35,785 nucleotides of DNA, taken from NCBI RefSeq assembly GCF_019112545.1, contig NW_025064923.1:294801-330585 (forward strand), read 5' to 3'. The notes beneath the pieces are model-generated. The model did not search any database and was not told the DNA's origin. It saw only the letters and a list, made by a program, of their open reading frames with translations. Source of the stretch: Guyanagaster necrorhizus (lineage: Eukaryota; Basidiomycota; Agaricomycetes; Agaricales; Physalacriaceae). The translations under genes and the position numbers were made by a program. Every line of letters starts with the position of its first letter. Positions within the stretch are counted from its first letter, which is position 1. This document shows positions 21,332 to 32,165 of this stretch, piece after piece.

Positions 21332-22197
21332 GTGATTCTGCTGACTCAGCCAAAGAAATAAGTGATGTGTCACAAGCAGATACTAGATGGACTGATATTA
21401 TCTCTGTAGTATCACCTATGTCTAAATTATGCATGCATTCAAATATACCTGACACTACCACTCAAATATTGGAATCACTTAAGGAAAACACTCAACCATC
21501 TATGGGCTGAACAGGAGCAGTGAGCCCCACTAGTTAGCTCAAGCTATTCAATACCAAATGGATCTAGTGAGCTATCAAGGATATGAAGGACAAAGCAGCA
21601 ATGAAGGCTGTACTCAAGAATTGGGTCTACAAGATCCAAGCTAAAGAAGTGATCAATGAGATGATAGAAGGAATGAAGAAAGCTGAGCAATGTTGAGTTC
21701 TGGAATAGCTCAACAAACTCTGAGGATCACAGAAGTTCATCTGACAATCCAAAACTCCAGGCTGAGACCTTTTAGCTAAAGCCCAAATCAAAACCCTCAC
21801 ATCTCAAAACACCTATATAGTCACCACACTGATCAACAGTGGATGCACCAGCAGCTCAATTAATTGTGCTTTCATCACTAAACACAAACTCCCTACTCAA
21901 GCTACAATGACTCCAATCCTAGTCTACAATGCAGATGGGACTAAGAACTAAGCTAGTTCAATCACTGAATTCATCAAGCTCAGACTCATGATCAGCAATC
22001 ATTCTGAAAGAATCAACTTAGCTGTAACTGACTTAGAGGCCAAGGAAATTTTTCTTGATCATAACTGGCTGATTTATCATAATCTGCTAATCAACTGGAA
22101 AACCAGCTGCATCATATTTGCACAATGTCAATGCTGAAAGATTCTGTTCAAGCTGCCTGACAAAGATCTAGAAGACTGATGGGATAAGAAAATAGAG
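21328..22197 (+). pseudogene. E8 pol, first segment: protease region, interrupted by E9
   Basis: Pol begins GTG AGT GAT TCT in the -1 frame relative to gag. After a variable stretch it reads the retropepsin 'TTLINSGCTSSSINCAFITK' (about 21826-21890; the catalytic Asp is Asn), 'IAVYNADGT'-like sequence and 'HNLLINWKTS'. It breaks at AAAATAGAG (22197), where E9 is inserted. The reading resumes at 32698 after E9 with 'IENGKIILTVDLQKAIHICA', the exact continuation seen in E7 and E9. That the two halves are one gene follows from the shared TAGAG at both E9 ends. Confidence 0.88.
22193..22197. repeat. Left target-site duplication of E9 (TAGAG)
   Basis: TAGAG directly precedes the E9 5' LTR and is repeated at 32698-32702 directly after the 3' LTR. 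Removing E9 and one copy restores the E8 pol frame as AAA ATA GAG AAT GGC. Confidence 0.88.
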
Positions 22198-22729
22198 TAT
22201 TATGATTTTTTTAATTTTTTTTTCTTTTCTTCTTGATTTATTCAGAATTGACTCCTATTTCTGCTTAGTCAGGGTGCCTAAATCTGGCACTTAGAATCAT
22301 GAGAATGCTTAGTCAGCAGCATTACCCCAATCCTGATCGCTGCTGTGAAGTCACACAACAGCACAATGACAAAGAAGTCTCTTTTATCTTTATGCAGCAG
22401 TAATAGCAGTAACAGCATAACAGCAGGACAATATCTTTTATAGGTCTCTTAGTGATGCTGGACAAAATGCTACATAGCACCAGCAAAGACAATTAGATAG
22501 TTATATTCTTAGAATGATAAGGATTTAGTATTTAAGTAGTGTAGCTTTTACTGTAGTAACTTTAGCTTCAAGCTAAAGTTTATTCTTTACCATCTACTCT
22601 TGAGCGACTTGCAACCATCTTGATCACACAACTCTGATAGCATATCAGTGAACTCTAATAGTCAACCCAAAGTGCAAGATTCTATTAGTTTATTACATGC
22701 TATTAGTCACATAGAATTTGAGCTTAACA
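22198..22729 (+). repeat. 5' LTR of E9
   Basis: TATTATGATTTT to GAGCTTAACA. The first dinucleotide has decayed from TG to TA, while the 3' LTR still starts TG. Confidence 0.93.
22529..22576 (+). promoter_or_regulatory. E9 LTR core promoter and predicted RNA start
   Basis: TATTTAAG at 22529-22536, then AGCTTCAAGCTAA at 22564-22576, 35 nt downstream. The 13-mer is the exact reverse complement of the primer site at 22731-22743. Confidence 0.68.
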
Positions 22730-22730
22730 A

Positions 22731-22743
22731 TTAGCTTGAAGCT
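22731..22743 (+). promoter_or_regulatory. E9 self-primer binding site, perfect match
   Basis: TTAGCTTGAAGCT, one base after the LTR, is complementary over all 13 bases to AGCTTCAAGCTAA of both E9 LTRs (22564-22576 and 32532-32544). No match to a tRNA 3' end with its CCA complement (TGG) is seen at the LTR border. Confidence 0.75.
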
Positions 22744-22785
22744 TCTGGCTTCTCTTTCTCAGGCCCAATCATGCTGAGAAACTGA

Positions 22786-24180
22786 GTGCCCCCTGCGCTT
22801 AATCCTTCTGACCTGAACTTCACTTATAAGTTCTTTGAACTCTTGGCTTCTATCATAGAAATCTTGATTGGTCTATTGATGATCATACAGCTGTGCTATA
22901 GATGCCAATCAATCACTGCTTGGGCAATCAGACACTATTAAGAGTTTCAACGTATTTGAACCATCTTCTACAATGTCACATCAGACCTCCTCCTCCATAA
23001 CATCCCTGCCTCTGTCTAACAGTTCTTCTGACCTTCAGAAGGAGCTGACCCTAAAATTGTCTCTGGAAGCTTAACTGAAGGGCATTCTAGGAAAGAGGAG
23101 CAGCAGCAGCAGCAGCAGCACACATATCCTCTGTAACCTCTATTGGCAGTCATCTGAGACCCTGAAAATCCTTGAGCTACAGGGTTTTGACAACTCAGAC
23201 CTGACACCCCCATTCCATTCTTCAAGTGCTACATCTCAGCAACAAGAACAACAACCCCCATCTCTAGCACCAGCCTTGGACACCTTGCTAGAGACTCCCT
23301 TGATGCTCCACAGGTGGCTCAAGAGGCCAGAAATTCCAGAGGCCATGGGTCCTGACACACTATATCAGTATAAAGCAGAAGCATTGATCATAGGACAGAG
23401 ATCAATAATGACCTCTACTTCAATGACAACAGTGATGAGCACCACTAGTGGCATGCTGCTGCTATTGCAGTAGATCAAATAGAGCAGCATGCGATTAGCC
23501 ACACTGCAAGCAGAACAGGCAGTGTATGAGTGATACTGCATACAGCATAACAAACTGACAACACTGATCCAGTCCTCTCCCAAGAGAACCAAATTTGACA
23601 TACCAGTAATATTTCTGAGTATCTTTAGAAGCAGACATGAGTCAACAGTGAGATTATGAGAGAGAACACCCTCTTTGGGCAGTATCTCTGAGCATGAGCA
23701 GCAAAAGAGCAGAGGAGAAACACAGAAAGTAACTGAACTAGTATGCTTATTGGTACCACCACCAACAGCATATCTGATACTCCATTCCAGGGATCTAGCA
23801 CTTCTACCATTGAGCCTGACCCCTGGGCAAAGCTACCTGAGGGAGTCATCTATGCAGATGAAGTCCATTGAAGGGTGTCACTCAATCTCAATGATGATTG
23901 CCTGCTATCTTATGAGACTGATACTATCACAGAGACTGATAATATTCTCATCTGGAGAGATAGGATATCAGCAGACCAAGGGGACATTAGGGGAGACAAT
24001 GAGGGTATCAATCCTACCAGAGACATCAGGAGGTTTCTCAATGGGAATTTTACTGCCCTCTTTCTCAATCTAAGATTTTACAGAAACTTCCACTGGTATC
24101 ACAGAGCAATGGCAGCAGCAGCAGTGAGAGAAGAAGTCGAGGAGCAGCAGAGGTAGCCTGAGCAGCAGCCTACTCTTTGA
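22786..24180 (+). pseudogene. E9 ORF1: extra protein upstream of gag with N-terminal hydrophobic segment
   Basis: The start codon of the sister copies reads GTG here (22786). The frame runs 465 codons to TGA at 24178-24180. Residues 16-37 ('FFELLASIIEILIGLLMIIQ', then LC) repeat the hydrophobic block of E6 and E7 with changed charged residues, followed by 'SITAWAIRHY'. A Gln/Ser run is encoded by a CAG repeat at 23098-23120. Near the end 'FLNGNFTALFLNLRFYRNFH' matches E10 'FLHKKLTTLFLNADFYKEF'. The terminal TGA is homologous to those of E6 and E7 and overlaps gag. Stops occur at former Trp, Gln and Arg codons. I do not recognise the protein family. Confidence 0.62.
23098..23120 (+). repeat. 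CAG trinucleotide repeat in E9 ORF1
   Basis: About seven AGC units in a row encode Gln in the ORF1 frame. A shorter run is at 24112-24125. They explain the poly-Cys open frame on the other strand. Confidence 0.85.
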
Positions 24181-24181
24181 C

Positions 24182-26041
24182 CTAGACCCAATGATGCTGG
24201 ATCCAGCATGCAGCCTCAGCACAGCTGTTTTAGAGGTCTACAACCTATGCAACAGTTCTCTCCTCAAGAGAGATGTGGGTGAGACCAACAGTGAGAATAT
24301 AGATGATGAGAAGAAAGAGGATCTCAACAGAGAAGTTGAGGATGCTCAAACTGACTGGACCAGTATGTGGGACATACAAATGCATGAAAAGAAGTTGAAG
24401 GAACTGGTGTGAGTTGCATGCCAGAAGGATTTTATGGAGTTGTATCAGGATGGTACAACTATGCTATAGACAGATGATACCTGGTTGGTGTTACCCATGA
24501 GACAAATGTATACTACTGCTAACAGAATTGAGCATGCAGAGATTTTACAATATGCAGCCACTGAGCAGGCTATTTTTATTTATAATAAAAGATATTTAGG
24601 ACACTAAATGCAGGTATTACTGCTATACAGGCTAAAGTATAGCATAACATCAAGGCCATGGATGCTGAGTGTGGTGCTGAGCAAGCTGGCCAACATGACA
24701 TCCACAATCTGAACAATGTCATCAAGATATTTATTCACTATCTTGGCTGTCCATAGCACAGCATCTTGGCTTTTCAGAAGCCAACTCCAACTGAGCAGCC
24801 ATTACCCAAACCCTTAGAAATTGCTGATTCAGCAACCATTTGCTGGACAACCACCACCAGATGAAGCCAAAGACAGTGGAGCAGTCTCCAAAGCCTCAGC
24901 TGAGCCCACAAAAGACAACCCTATAGCAATTGCTCAGAGTTGGACTATCAAGAATAAGTGGATCATGCAAAAAGAAGCACTATCATCAGAAAGCCCTGTT
25001 GCTGGTGACAGATCCCTCCATTCATTCCTAGGACCCTCACATGGATGGGTGGGACCACCTCCTGGCAGGCTTCTGAATCCTATGCTCACTCTTAATACTG
25101 GCACTCAAATTCTTAACATCAAGCCTACTCTTGTATCTAAACCATATCTCTTCTGAGGGGCATCTGATGATATTGATCACTTTCTAGTTGATTGCAATCA
25201 ATATTTCCAAGTATTTGTCTCATACTTTCTCACTAACATGTATAAGGTGATGTTTGCAGTGACTCACATAGTGGACAAAGCAAAAACATGGTGAGTTCTT
25301 ATCTCCTCCACATTTTAGTCCACCATCAGATCCTATCATTGATATCTCTCATGGCTGATCTTTAAACAAATAATCATCAACAAGTTTATGGATCCAGCCA
25401 TCCAAGAAGTCCACAAGCAGAAGATGAAGGACTTCAAGATAGGAGATAAACTGGCTATGGATTACTTCAATGAGTTGGAGCAACTTGGCAAACTCACCAG
25501 AGTCCAGGACAACACATCTGATACTGGTAGAATGGTCAAATATATGAAAATAAGAGTCTCAGCCTCTTATCTCAAGATCATCTCTGATATTGGCTATAGT
25601 GTCCTAGTTGAGTATAATGAGTAGAAGGCACATATTATTACAATATACAGGGAGCAGTAGTGACAGAAGACAGAATCATCCACCCTATTGTGGGGTGGAC
25701 AGAGGCACCAGAGACAGGACATGAAGCCCTCCATCTCTAACATGACCATGCCTGCCAAGCCTGGTAGCTCAGCCTCAACTTCTTCATTTGGCAAGAAGTG
25801 AACCAGTACAGGCACAATATATACCAAAACAGGTCAGCCAATGGACATGAATCATCTCAAGAAAGAGGGGAAGTGTTTCAATTGTAGCCAAAAGAGTCAC
25901 ATGACATGAAACTGTTCTCAGAAGAAGAACAAGCACATTTATGAAGATATATGAGCACAGATTGCTGAGTTGATGAAGAAAGACAAAGACCTCAAGCAGA
26001 ATGATAAGCCTAAGGAGGTAAAATATCAGGCCAAGCAGTGA
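24182..26041 (+). pseudogene. E9 gag: acidic N-part, capsid, zinc knuckle
   Basis: Gag is in the +1 frame relative to ORF1, with a possible ATG at 24191. It runs through 'NSENIDDEKKEDLNREVEDA', 'EILQYAATEQAIFIYNKRY', 'DNPIAIAQSWTIKNKWIMQK' and 'DRSLHSFLGPSHGW', then the capsid block 'ASDDIDHFLVDCNQYFQVF' (about 25158-25215), 'KLAMDYFNELEQLGKL', and the knuckle 'CFNCSQKSHMT*NC' (about 25867-25910) with all four ligands kept. It ends at the conserved CAG TGA (26036-26041). Gag of this group would form the particle and bind RNA. Decay is milder than in E6. Confidence 0.86.
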
Positions 26042-27893
26042 GTGATTCCACTAACTCAGCCAAACTTTCAAAGAGTGGACAGTCACCCTCAGCCATTGAA
26101 TGGACTGACTTTATTTCTATAGTATTACCACCTCCTATGTCTAAATTATGTGTGCATTTGAATATACCTGACTTTACTACTCAGATACTGGAATTGCCTC
26201 AGGAACTGAAACAAAAAACTTAAATGCTGATGTATGGCCAAACAGAGGCAGAGAGCCCTAAAAAAGATAAGTCATCACCTAAAGTTTGTCAAGCTAACAA
26301 ATCTATAGAAACCCAAATGTCTTTGGGCTAAACAGAGGATCTCATTGGCTAGCTAAAACCATTTGATACCAAATGGACTTAGCAAACCATCAAGGATGCA
26401 AAGAATAAAGCAGCAGCAAAAGCTATACTCAAGAATTGGGTACACAAGATCCAAGCCAAGAAAGTGATTGATAACATGATTACAGAAATGTGAGAAGCAG
26501 AACAATGTTGAGCCCTGGAATGGCTTGATGAGTTATATGGACTGTGGAAGTTCATCTAATGATCTAAGACCTCAGGACAAGACCTATTAGCTAAGATCCA
26601 AATCAAAATGCTTACATCTCGAAGCACTCACAAGGTCACCATACTAATTGACAGTAGATGCACTGAGAGTTCAATCAACTGTGCTTTCATCACCAAGCAC
26701 AGACTTCCAACTCAGGCTACAGCAGCTTCTATTCTCATCTATAACACAGATGGAACAAAGAACCAAGCTGGTTCAATCACTGAATATATTGAGCTTAGAC
26801 TCACTATTGGTGATCACTCTGAATGAATCAACCTGGCAGTAACAGATTTGGAAACCAAGGAAATATTTCTTGGATATGATTGGCTGATTCAGCATAATCC
26901 ACTAATCAACTGGAAGACCAGCCACATCATCTTTGCCAGATGTCATTGCTAAAAGATTCTATTCAAACTACTCAATAAGGATCCCAATAATCAGTGGGAT
27001 GAAGAAATAAAAGACAGTGAAACTATTCTCACCATCAATCTACAGAAGGCCATTCATGTGCATGCAATACATCATATGAACAATCTAGCAGCAAAGGCTA
27101 ATGCCAAAAAAGGGAAAAAGACATTTAAAGAGATAGTATCTGAATGGGCATAGGACTTTCAAGACTTGTTCAATAAGGAAAGTTTCGACAAATTACCTGA
27201 ATCAAAACCCTGGGATCATGCCATAGAACTCATTCTCAACATGAATGCCAATCTGGATTGCAAAGTTTATCCACTTGGCAATAATGAACAACAGGAACTG
27301 GACAAATTCCTTGATGAGAATTTATCCAGTGGAAGGATTCAGCCATCAAAGTCACTGATGGCTTTCCCTTTTTTCTTTATCAAGAAGAAGAATGGGAAAC
27401 TCCAACCAGTACAAGATTATCAGAAGCTCAATAAAATGACGATCAAGAATTGTTATCTGCTTTTCTTAATTTCAGAATTAATGGACAAACTCTGGGGTGC
27501 CAAGTATTACACCAAGTTGGATGTCTGATGGGGATATAACAATATCCACATCAAAGAAGGCGATGAATGGAAAGCTGCTTTTCAAACCAACCATAGGTTG
27601 TTTGAACCAATGGTCATATTCTTTGGCCTCACTAACTCACCTGCTACCTTTCAATAGATGATGAATAACATCTTCAAAGATCTCATCACAACAGAGAAGG
27701 TCATGATCTATCTGAATGACATTCTTATCATGTCCAAAACAAAGGAAAAACACTGAAAGCTAGTACAACAAATACTAGCCCTGATGAGGAAGCATTGACT
27801 CTTCCTCAAGGCTGAGAAATGTGAATTTGAGGTATTAGAAACTGAATATCTTGGAGTCATTGTCAGTGAAGGAAGCATCAGAATGGATCTCAT
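26038..27893 (+). pseudogene. E9 pol, first segment: protease and RT
   Basis: Pol starts at GTG AGT GAT TCC in the -1 frame relative to gag. The retropepsin is 'VTILIDSRCTESSINCAF' (about 26635-26690; DSG reads DSR), then 'YNTDGTKNQAGSITEYIE' and 'YDWLIQHNPLINWKTS'. The RT in the open stretch 27166-27528 has 'DKFLDENLSSGRIQPSKS', 'KKKNGKLQPVQDYQKLNKM' and '[10 protein letters not shown]'. The active-site box reads YLND at 27709-27720. The frame is interrupted after GAT CTC AT at 27893 by a 1,826-bp insertion and resumes at 29724 in the same frame. Confidence 0.92.
27890..27893. repeat. Short target duplication TCAT of the insertion in E9
   Basis: TCAT at 27890-27893 and again at 29720-29723 flank the insertion. 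Removing the insertion and one copy gives GATCTCATCAAAG, restoring the RT reading 'MDLIKV'. A 5-bp duplication with one changed base is also possible. Confidence 0.6.
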
Positions 27894-29719
27894 TGACATG
27901 CCCTCTCTGTGTTCAGGCATGTAAAATTGCAAAAATTGTGAATACATAGATTGCATTCCAGTCCAATAAGCATGTAACAGAAAATAGGACTAGAGCACAC
28001 AGAAACCTAGCTATCATAATGCTAAACTGAAGTAACAATAAGCAGAGTGCATGGCCTAGTAACAGACTAATACCAGAGGGATTATGCTGCATGTGAGATC
28101 CCAGCAATTAGCCCTAAATGTGCCAATACTATTACAAGAGGACATGCTAAAAATAAAAAGACTATGATTGAAATATAATCAGCAAGTCTGATCACATTGA
28201 TCAAAGATGCACAGCTATTGATGCACTGATGGGACATGCTTTAGAACAGAGAACTGAGACTCAAAGAAAGGTATCTGAGTAAATAAGTATTGAATGGAGA
28301 AATAGACTGATGACAACAAAGTAATAAGTAGAGAAATATTACCCCAGGAATGAATAGCATGCATACTGCTCTGAGCCTTGCACACATACATATGGTGCCT
28401 TAGCATACATAATACAGTAAGGGACTCTGCATCATACTGAGAAATAGCACCTTTGATGAGTCAGATGGAATGACTGGCTGGACACAGGAAAGCAGAACAT
28501 AGCCATTGTGACTGGCTCCTGGCATAAGAGATAACTCCAGGAGTCTGAGACAGTTTACCACTGTCAGAGATGTCACCAGAGAAATAAGAAAGTGAGCAGA
28601 CCTGGCAAGGCCAGCTAGCCAATGTCAGCTAGCAAAGGAACAGTGGGCACAGTCATTGCTTGAAAGAGAATAAGCATGGTGACTGCAATATGTGCATAAA
28701 TAATACTCACAGGATCCAGCATGGAGTCTCATGCTTTGAAGATACCATAGTAGGATTATATTAGTAAGTATCATAGTAGAGTATTTAAATACAGTATTGT
28801 ATGAGTAGAGGACAAGTTTCTGACCCCCCACAGTTGCAGTGTATTGGGCACAGAAAGCCTTGCACTCTAGCTCTGGGTTTGTGTTAGTAACTTCAGGTGA
28901 GAGAATAAACTGATTATTGATATCATTAAGAGTGCTGTGAGAACTAAGTGAGGCATCAAAGCTCATGAAGGACTTGAGCCCAGTTTGATAAGAGGTTTTG
29001 GATTGCACTCTAACCTGAGAACAAGAGAGCAGTGTCTGAAGGGCATCATCTTGAGTTTTTGAGGTATTTGTGATGTGTGGTGCTACAGGTGGCAGAGGTT
29101 CAAACTCTTTGGCTTGATTAGTGTGTGCTTTTATGTTATTTCCACAGATTAGTAGAGGTTTGAACCCTTTGGTCTGTTGGATGGTGTTTTATTGTGTTTT
29201 ATATCTCTAGATCATATAAGTTTGAATCCTGTGGATCTACAATCAGTTTGGAAGCTTGTGAACAGAGATCTGTGCTCTTTGGCACTTGTGGACATGTTTG
29301 TGATTGGTTTTTGCTCAGAGCATGAAGCTTTGAGTTGTGTATTATGTGTGTTAGGGATTTGAGTTAATCTGAGCTGTGCTTGAGACTATTTGAGAGTTTT
29401 GAAGGAGTGTTTTGATATATTGTATTGAGTTGCAGTACCATTTGCCTTGAGGCCCAGCAACATCTGTTGCCACCTCTTGTTCTGATAAAACAAAAAGCTT
29501 TGGGGCTTAGAGAGACCTCAGACTGTTGTAAGCATGCTATTACTGTTCACACATGATGATCTTATTAAAGAAGACAATTATATTTATTGATTGCTACTTT
29601 TATCACATTATAATCTTCCCACAAACTAAGAGTTTTGTGTGTGTGTTGGTGTGAGTGTGGTCAGTGGATAATGCTCTGCTGTATCTGTTTTCACATTGCA
29701 CATGCTCAGATCCTCTTCA
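27894..29719. mobile_element. 1,826-bp non-coding insertion with TG...CA ends, possibly a long solo LTR
   Basis: It splits E9 pol precisely, begins TGACATGCCC and ends CCTCTTCA, with TCAT on both sides. No open frame resembles a known protein. It holds a TATA-like GTATTTAAATAC near 28777-28789 and, near its right end, AT-rich sequence with ATTAAAG. Three spaced copies of a tRNA T-arm-like motif lie at 29096-29234. TG...CA ends plus a short target duplication suit a solo LTR or a non-autonomous LTR element of another family. Insert plus duplication is 1,830 bp, a multiple of three, so the pol frame is kept by chance. Confidence 0.6.
29096..29234 (+). repeat. Three spaced T-arm/B-box-like repeats, period about 60-62 bp
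   Basis: AGGTTCAAACTCTTTGG (29096-29112), AGGTTTGAACCCTTTGG (29156-29172) and AAGTTTGAATCCTGTGG (29218-29234). The CA/TG difference between copies points to an ancestral GGTTCGAA(C/T)CC, the Pol III B-box consensus. I see no convincing A box or full tRNA cloverleaf. Confidence 0.5.
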
Positions 29720-32133
29720 TCATCAAAGTGGTGAGAGTAACTGAATGGCTGGAGCTGACCAAAAAGAAAAAACTACAGTCATTCCTTGGTTTCACCAACT
29801 TCTACTGGTGGTTCATCCAGGACTATAGCAGAATAGTCAGATCTATGATGCAATTAACCAGAAATGCACTATGGACTTAGAGACCATCACAATAATTGGT
29901 GTTTGACAATCTTAAATGCCAATTGGCTGAGAATATTATCCTGGCAATTCTCACTCAGGATGGAAAGTTTTGAGTAGAGGCAGACTCAAGTGAGGGCACC
30001 ATAGAGATGGTTCTCTCTCAGAAACAGGATGGCAAATAGAGGCCTATCGCCTTTTTGTCAAAAGCACTCATTATCACTGAGTGCAATTATGAGATCTATG
30101 ACAAAGAACTTCTCACTATAATGCTTGCTCTCACTGAGTGGTGGCATTATCTCATTGGAGCAGTCCAGACCTTTGAGATCTGGACAGATCATCTGAACCT
30201 CTGATATTTCCAACTCCTATAAAAGCTTAATTGCCAACAAGCCTGATGGGTTATGGAATTATTCCAATATGAATACATACTACATTATAAGGCTGATGCA
30301 GCAAACAAGAAGGCTGACTTTCTCAGTTGAAGGGCCAACTATGACTAGGAAGGAGACAACAACAAGGAAGTTGTACTCTTATGACCAGAACACTTCTGAG
30401 CAATGATCATGCCCACCAAAGAGAAAGTACATGAATGTATCAAGAGTGCAACCCAGAATCTCCACAAATAAGATCAAAGAATAGCTTCATCACTCAATCA
30501 CAAGCAGAGACTAAAGAAAGAAGAGAGATTGATCTGTTATGATGGACAAATCTACATCTCAAGGGATCAGGGGCTATATGGTGATATCATTGCCACATGT
30601 CATAATCACATGACTGCTGGACACTCTGGGATTGCTAAAACAAAGGAATTAGTCTTGTGGAAGTATTAATAGCCCAAAATAGATCATGATATCACCTGAT
30701 ATGTCAAAGCTTGCAAGGTTTATCAGTGTGGCAAAGCCTCAACACAACTCCAAGCAGCTCCTCTCTATCTGAATGAGATCTCTTCATCACTATGGACTCA
30801 CATCTTGGTGGATATAATAACTGAACTTCCTGAAAGTGACAGCTATAATGTGATCATTGTTATAGTCAATTGCTTTTTGAAGGCAATCATTCTGATCATC
30901 TGTTCAACAGAATTAACATCAGAAGGATGGGCAAAAATACTATGAGATAAGGTTTATGCAAAGTATGGCATGCCTCAAGTGGTAATTTCAGACAAAGGAC
31001 CACAATTCATTTCTAAATTTTTAGATGACTTGTACCAACTCTTCAACATCAAACAAAATGCTTCAACAGCATATCACCTCCAGACAGATAGTCAGATGGA
31101 GCAGGTGAATTAAGAAATCAAAAAGTACCTGCAACTTTTCATCAACTATCAGTAAGACAATTAGATAGAATAGTTAGTCTTGGCAGCCTTCCAACACAAC
31201 AACAGGATTCACTCTGCAACAGGCAAAACCCCATTCTTCATAAACTATGAGCGACATCCTCTCATTGCCCAAAGCAAATGAAAACACACAATAACACTAG
31301 TCTCTATGGATTTTTCCAAAGAAATAGCAAAAATCTATAAAGAAACAAAGACAGCTTTTGACAAAGCTGCTTTAATAATGAAAAAACAGTATGACAAACA
31401 CTGCAGACCAGCACACAAATATTCAGTCAATAACAAGGTCTGGCTGGATATAACAAATCTTCATCTCCTATATCCCAAACAGAAACTGGCAGACAAATAA
31501 ACAGGACCATTCAAAGTCACAGCAAAAATCGGTAACTCAGTATATAAGTTGCAAGTACCAGCAATATGGAAGGTTCATAATATCTTCAACAAGACATTAT
31601 TAACCCCATATATTGCACCTGCCTTTTCAAACCAAGAACAACTGCCACCACCACCACCAGAACTCATCAACAATGAAGAACATTATGAAATCAATGAAGT
31701 TCTAAATCACAAATACTGAAAAGTCAAGGCATGAGGCAGAGACATGAAAACAACTATTGACTATCTAGTCAGTTGAAAAGGTTATAGCCCAGAATCAAAC
31801 CAATGGGTCAACAAGAAATATATAGATGCTGACAATACAATATACAACTATGAACAATGCAACAATCGGCTGGATATACCTGTCAGCATCAGACATACAG
31901 TGAAGAGCAATAACAGCATGAGAGAGCATCCTGCTGAGTCACAATTTGCCAAATCTCAATCAACAATGGAGCCAGAAATAGACAGCAGTGCACTAAACAA
32001 GGCAGCAACAACAGTGTCTATCACCACTCTATGTATGGAGCATAATGGCTGAGAACAGAAGATTATGCTCAACATTATTAGTTCAACAGATCAGCCACCT
32101 GCTTGTGGATGGAAGGACTTATCTCTAAATTAG
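29720..32133 (+). pseudogene. E9 pol, second segment: RNase H, integrase, chromodomain, extended tail
   Basis: The frame resumes with 'KVVRVTEWLELTKKKKLQSF' and 'GFTNFYWWFIQDYSR'. RNase H follows ('VEADSSEGTI', about 29972), then 'WTDHLNL', and the integrase finger 'HNHMTAGHSGIAKTKELVL' with 'VKACKVYQCGK' (about 30600-30735; one Cys is Tyr). The core keeps 'LVDIITELPES', 'VISDKGPQFISKF' and 'EQVN*EIKKYLQLF'. The C-terminal domain is in 31306-31560. The chromodomain 'HYEINEVLNHKY' to 'GYSPESNQWVNKKYIDAD' lies at about 31681-31856. Unlike E7, about 85 more residues follow before the shared C-terminus 'LSLN' and TAG at 32131-32133. Confidence 0.92.
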
Positions 32134-32152
32134 CCATCAGGATGATGGTCTT

Positions 32153-32163
32153 AAAGAGGAGGT
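32153..32163 (+). other. Polypurine tract of E9
   Basis: AAAGAGGAGGT lies just upstream of the 3' LTR start TGTTATG at 32166. Confidence 0.75.
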
Positions 32164-32165
32164 AA

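Noticed and set aside
22729..22760. tRNA-primed reverse transcription
   Set aside because: No TGG (complement of the tRNA CCA end) follows the LTR in any copy, and the self-complementary 13-mer explains the site better.
23016..23225. Cys-rich small protein on the minus strand
   Set aside because: The poly-Cys run is only the reverse reading of the CAG repeat in E9 ORF1.
26015..26030. Canonical -1 slippery heptamer upstream of the gag stop
   Set aside because: GGTAAAA is conserved but does not fit X-XXY-YYZ, so no programmed frameshift site is claimed.
29096..29234. CRISPR-like array
   Set aside because: Only three degenerate copies in a eukaryotic transposon context; the motif fits a B box instead.
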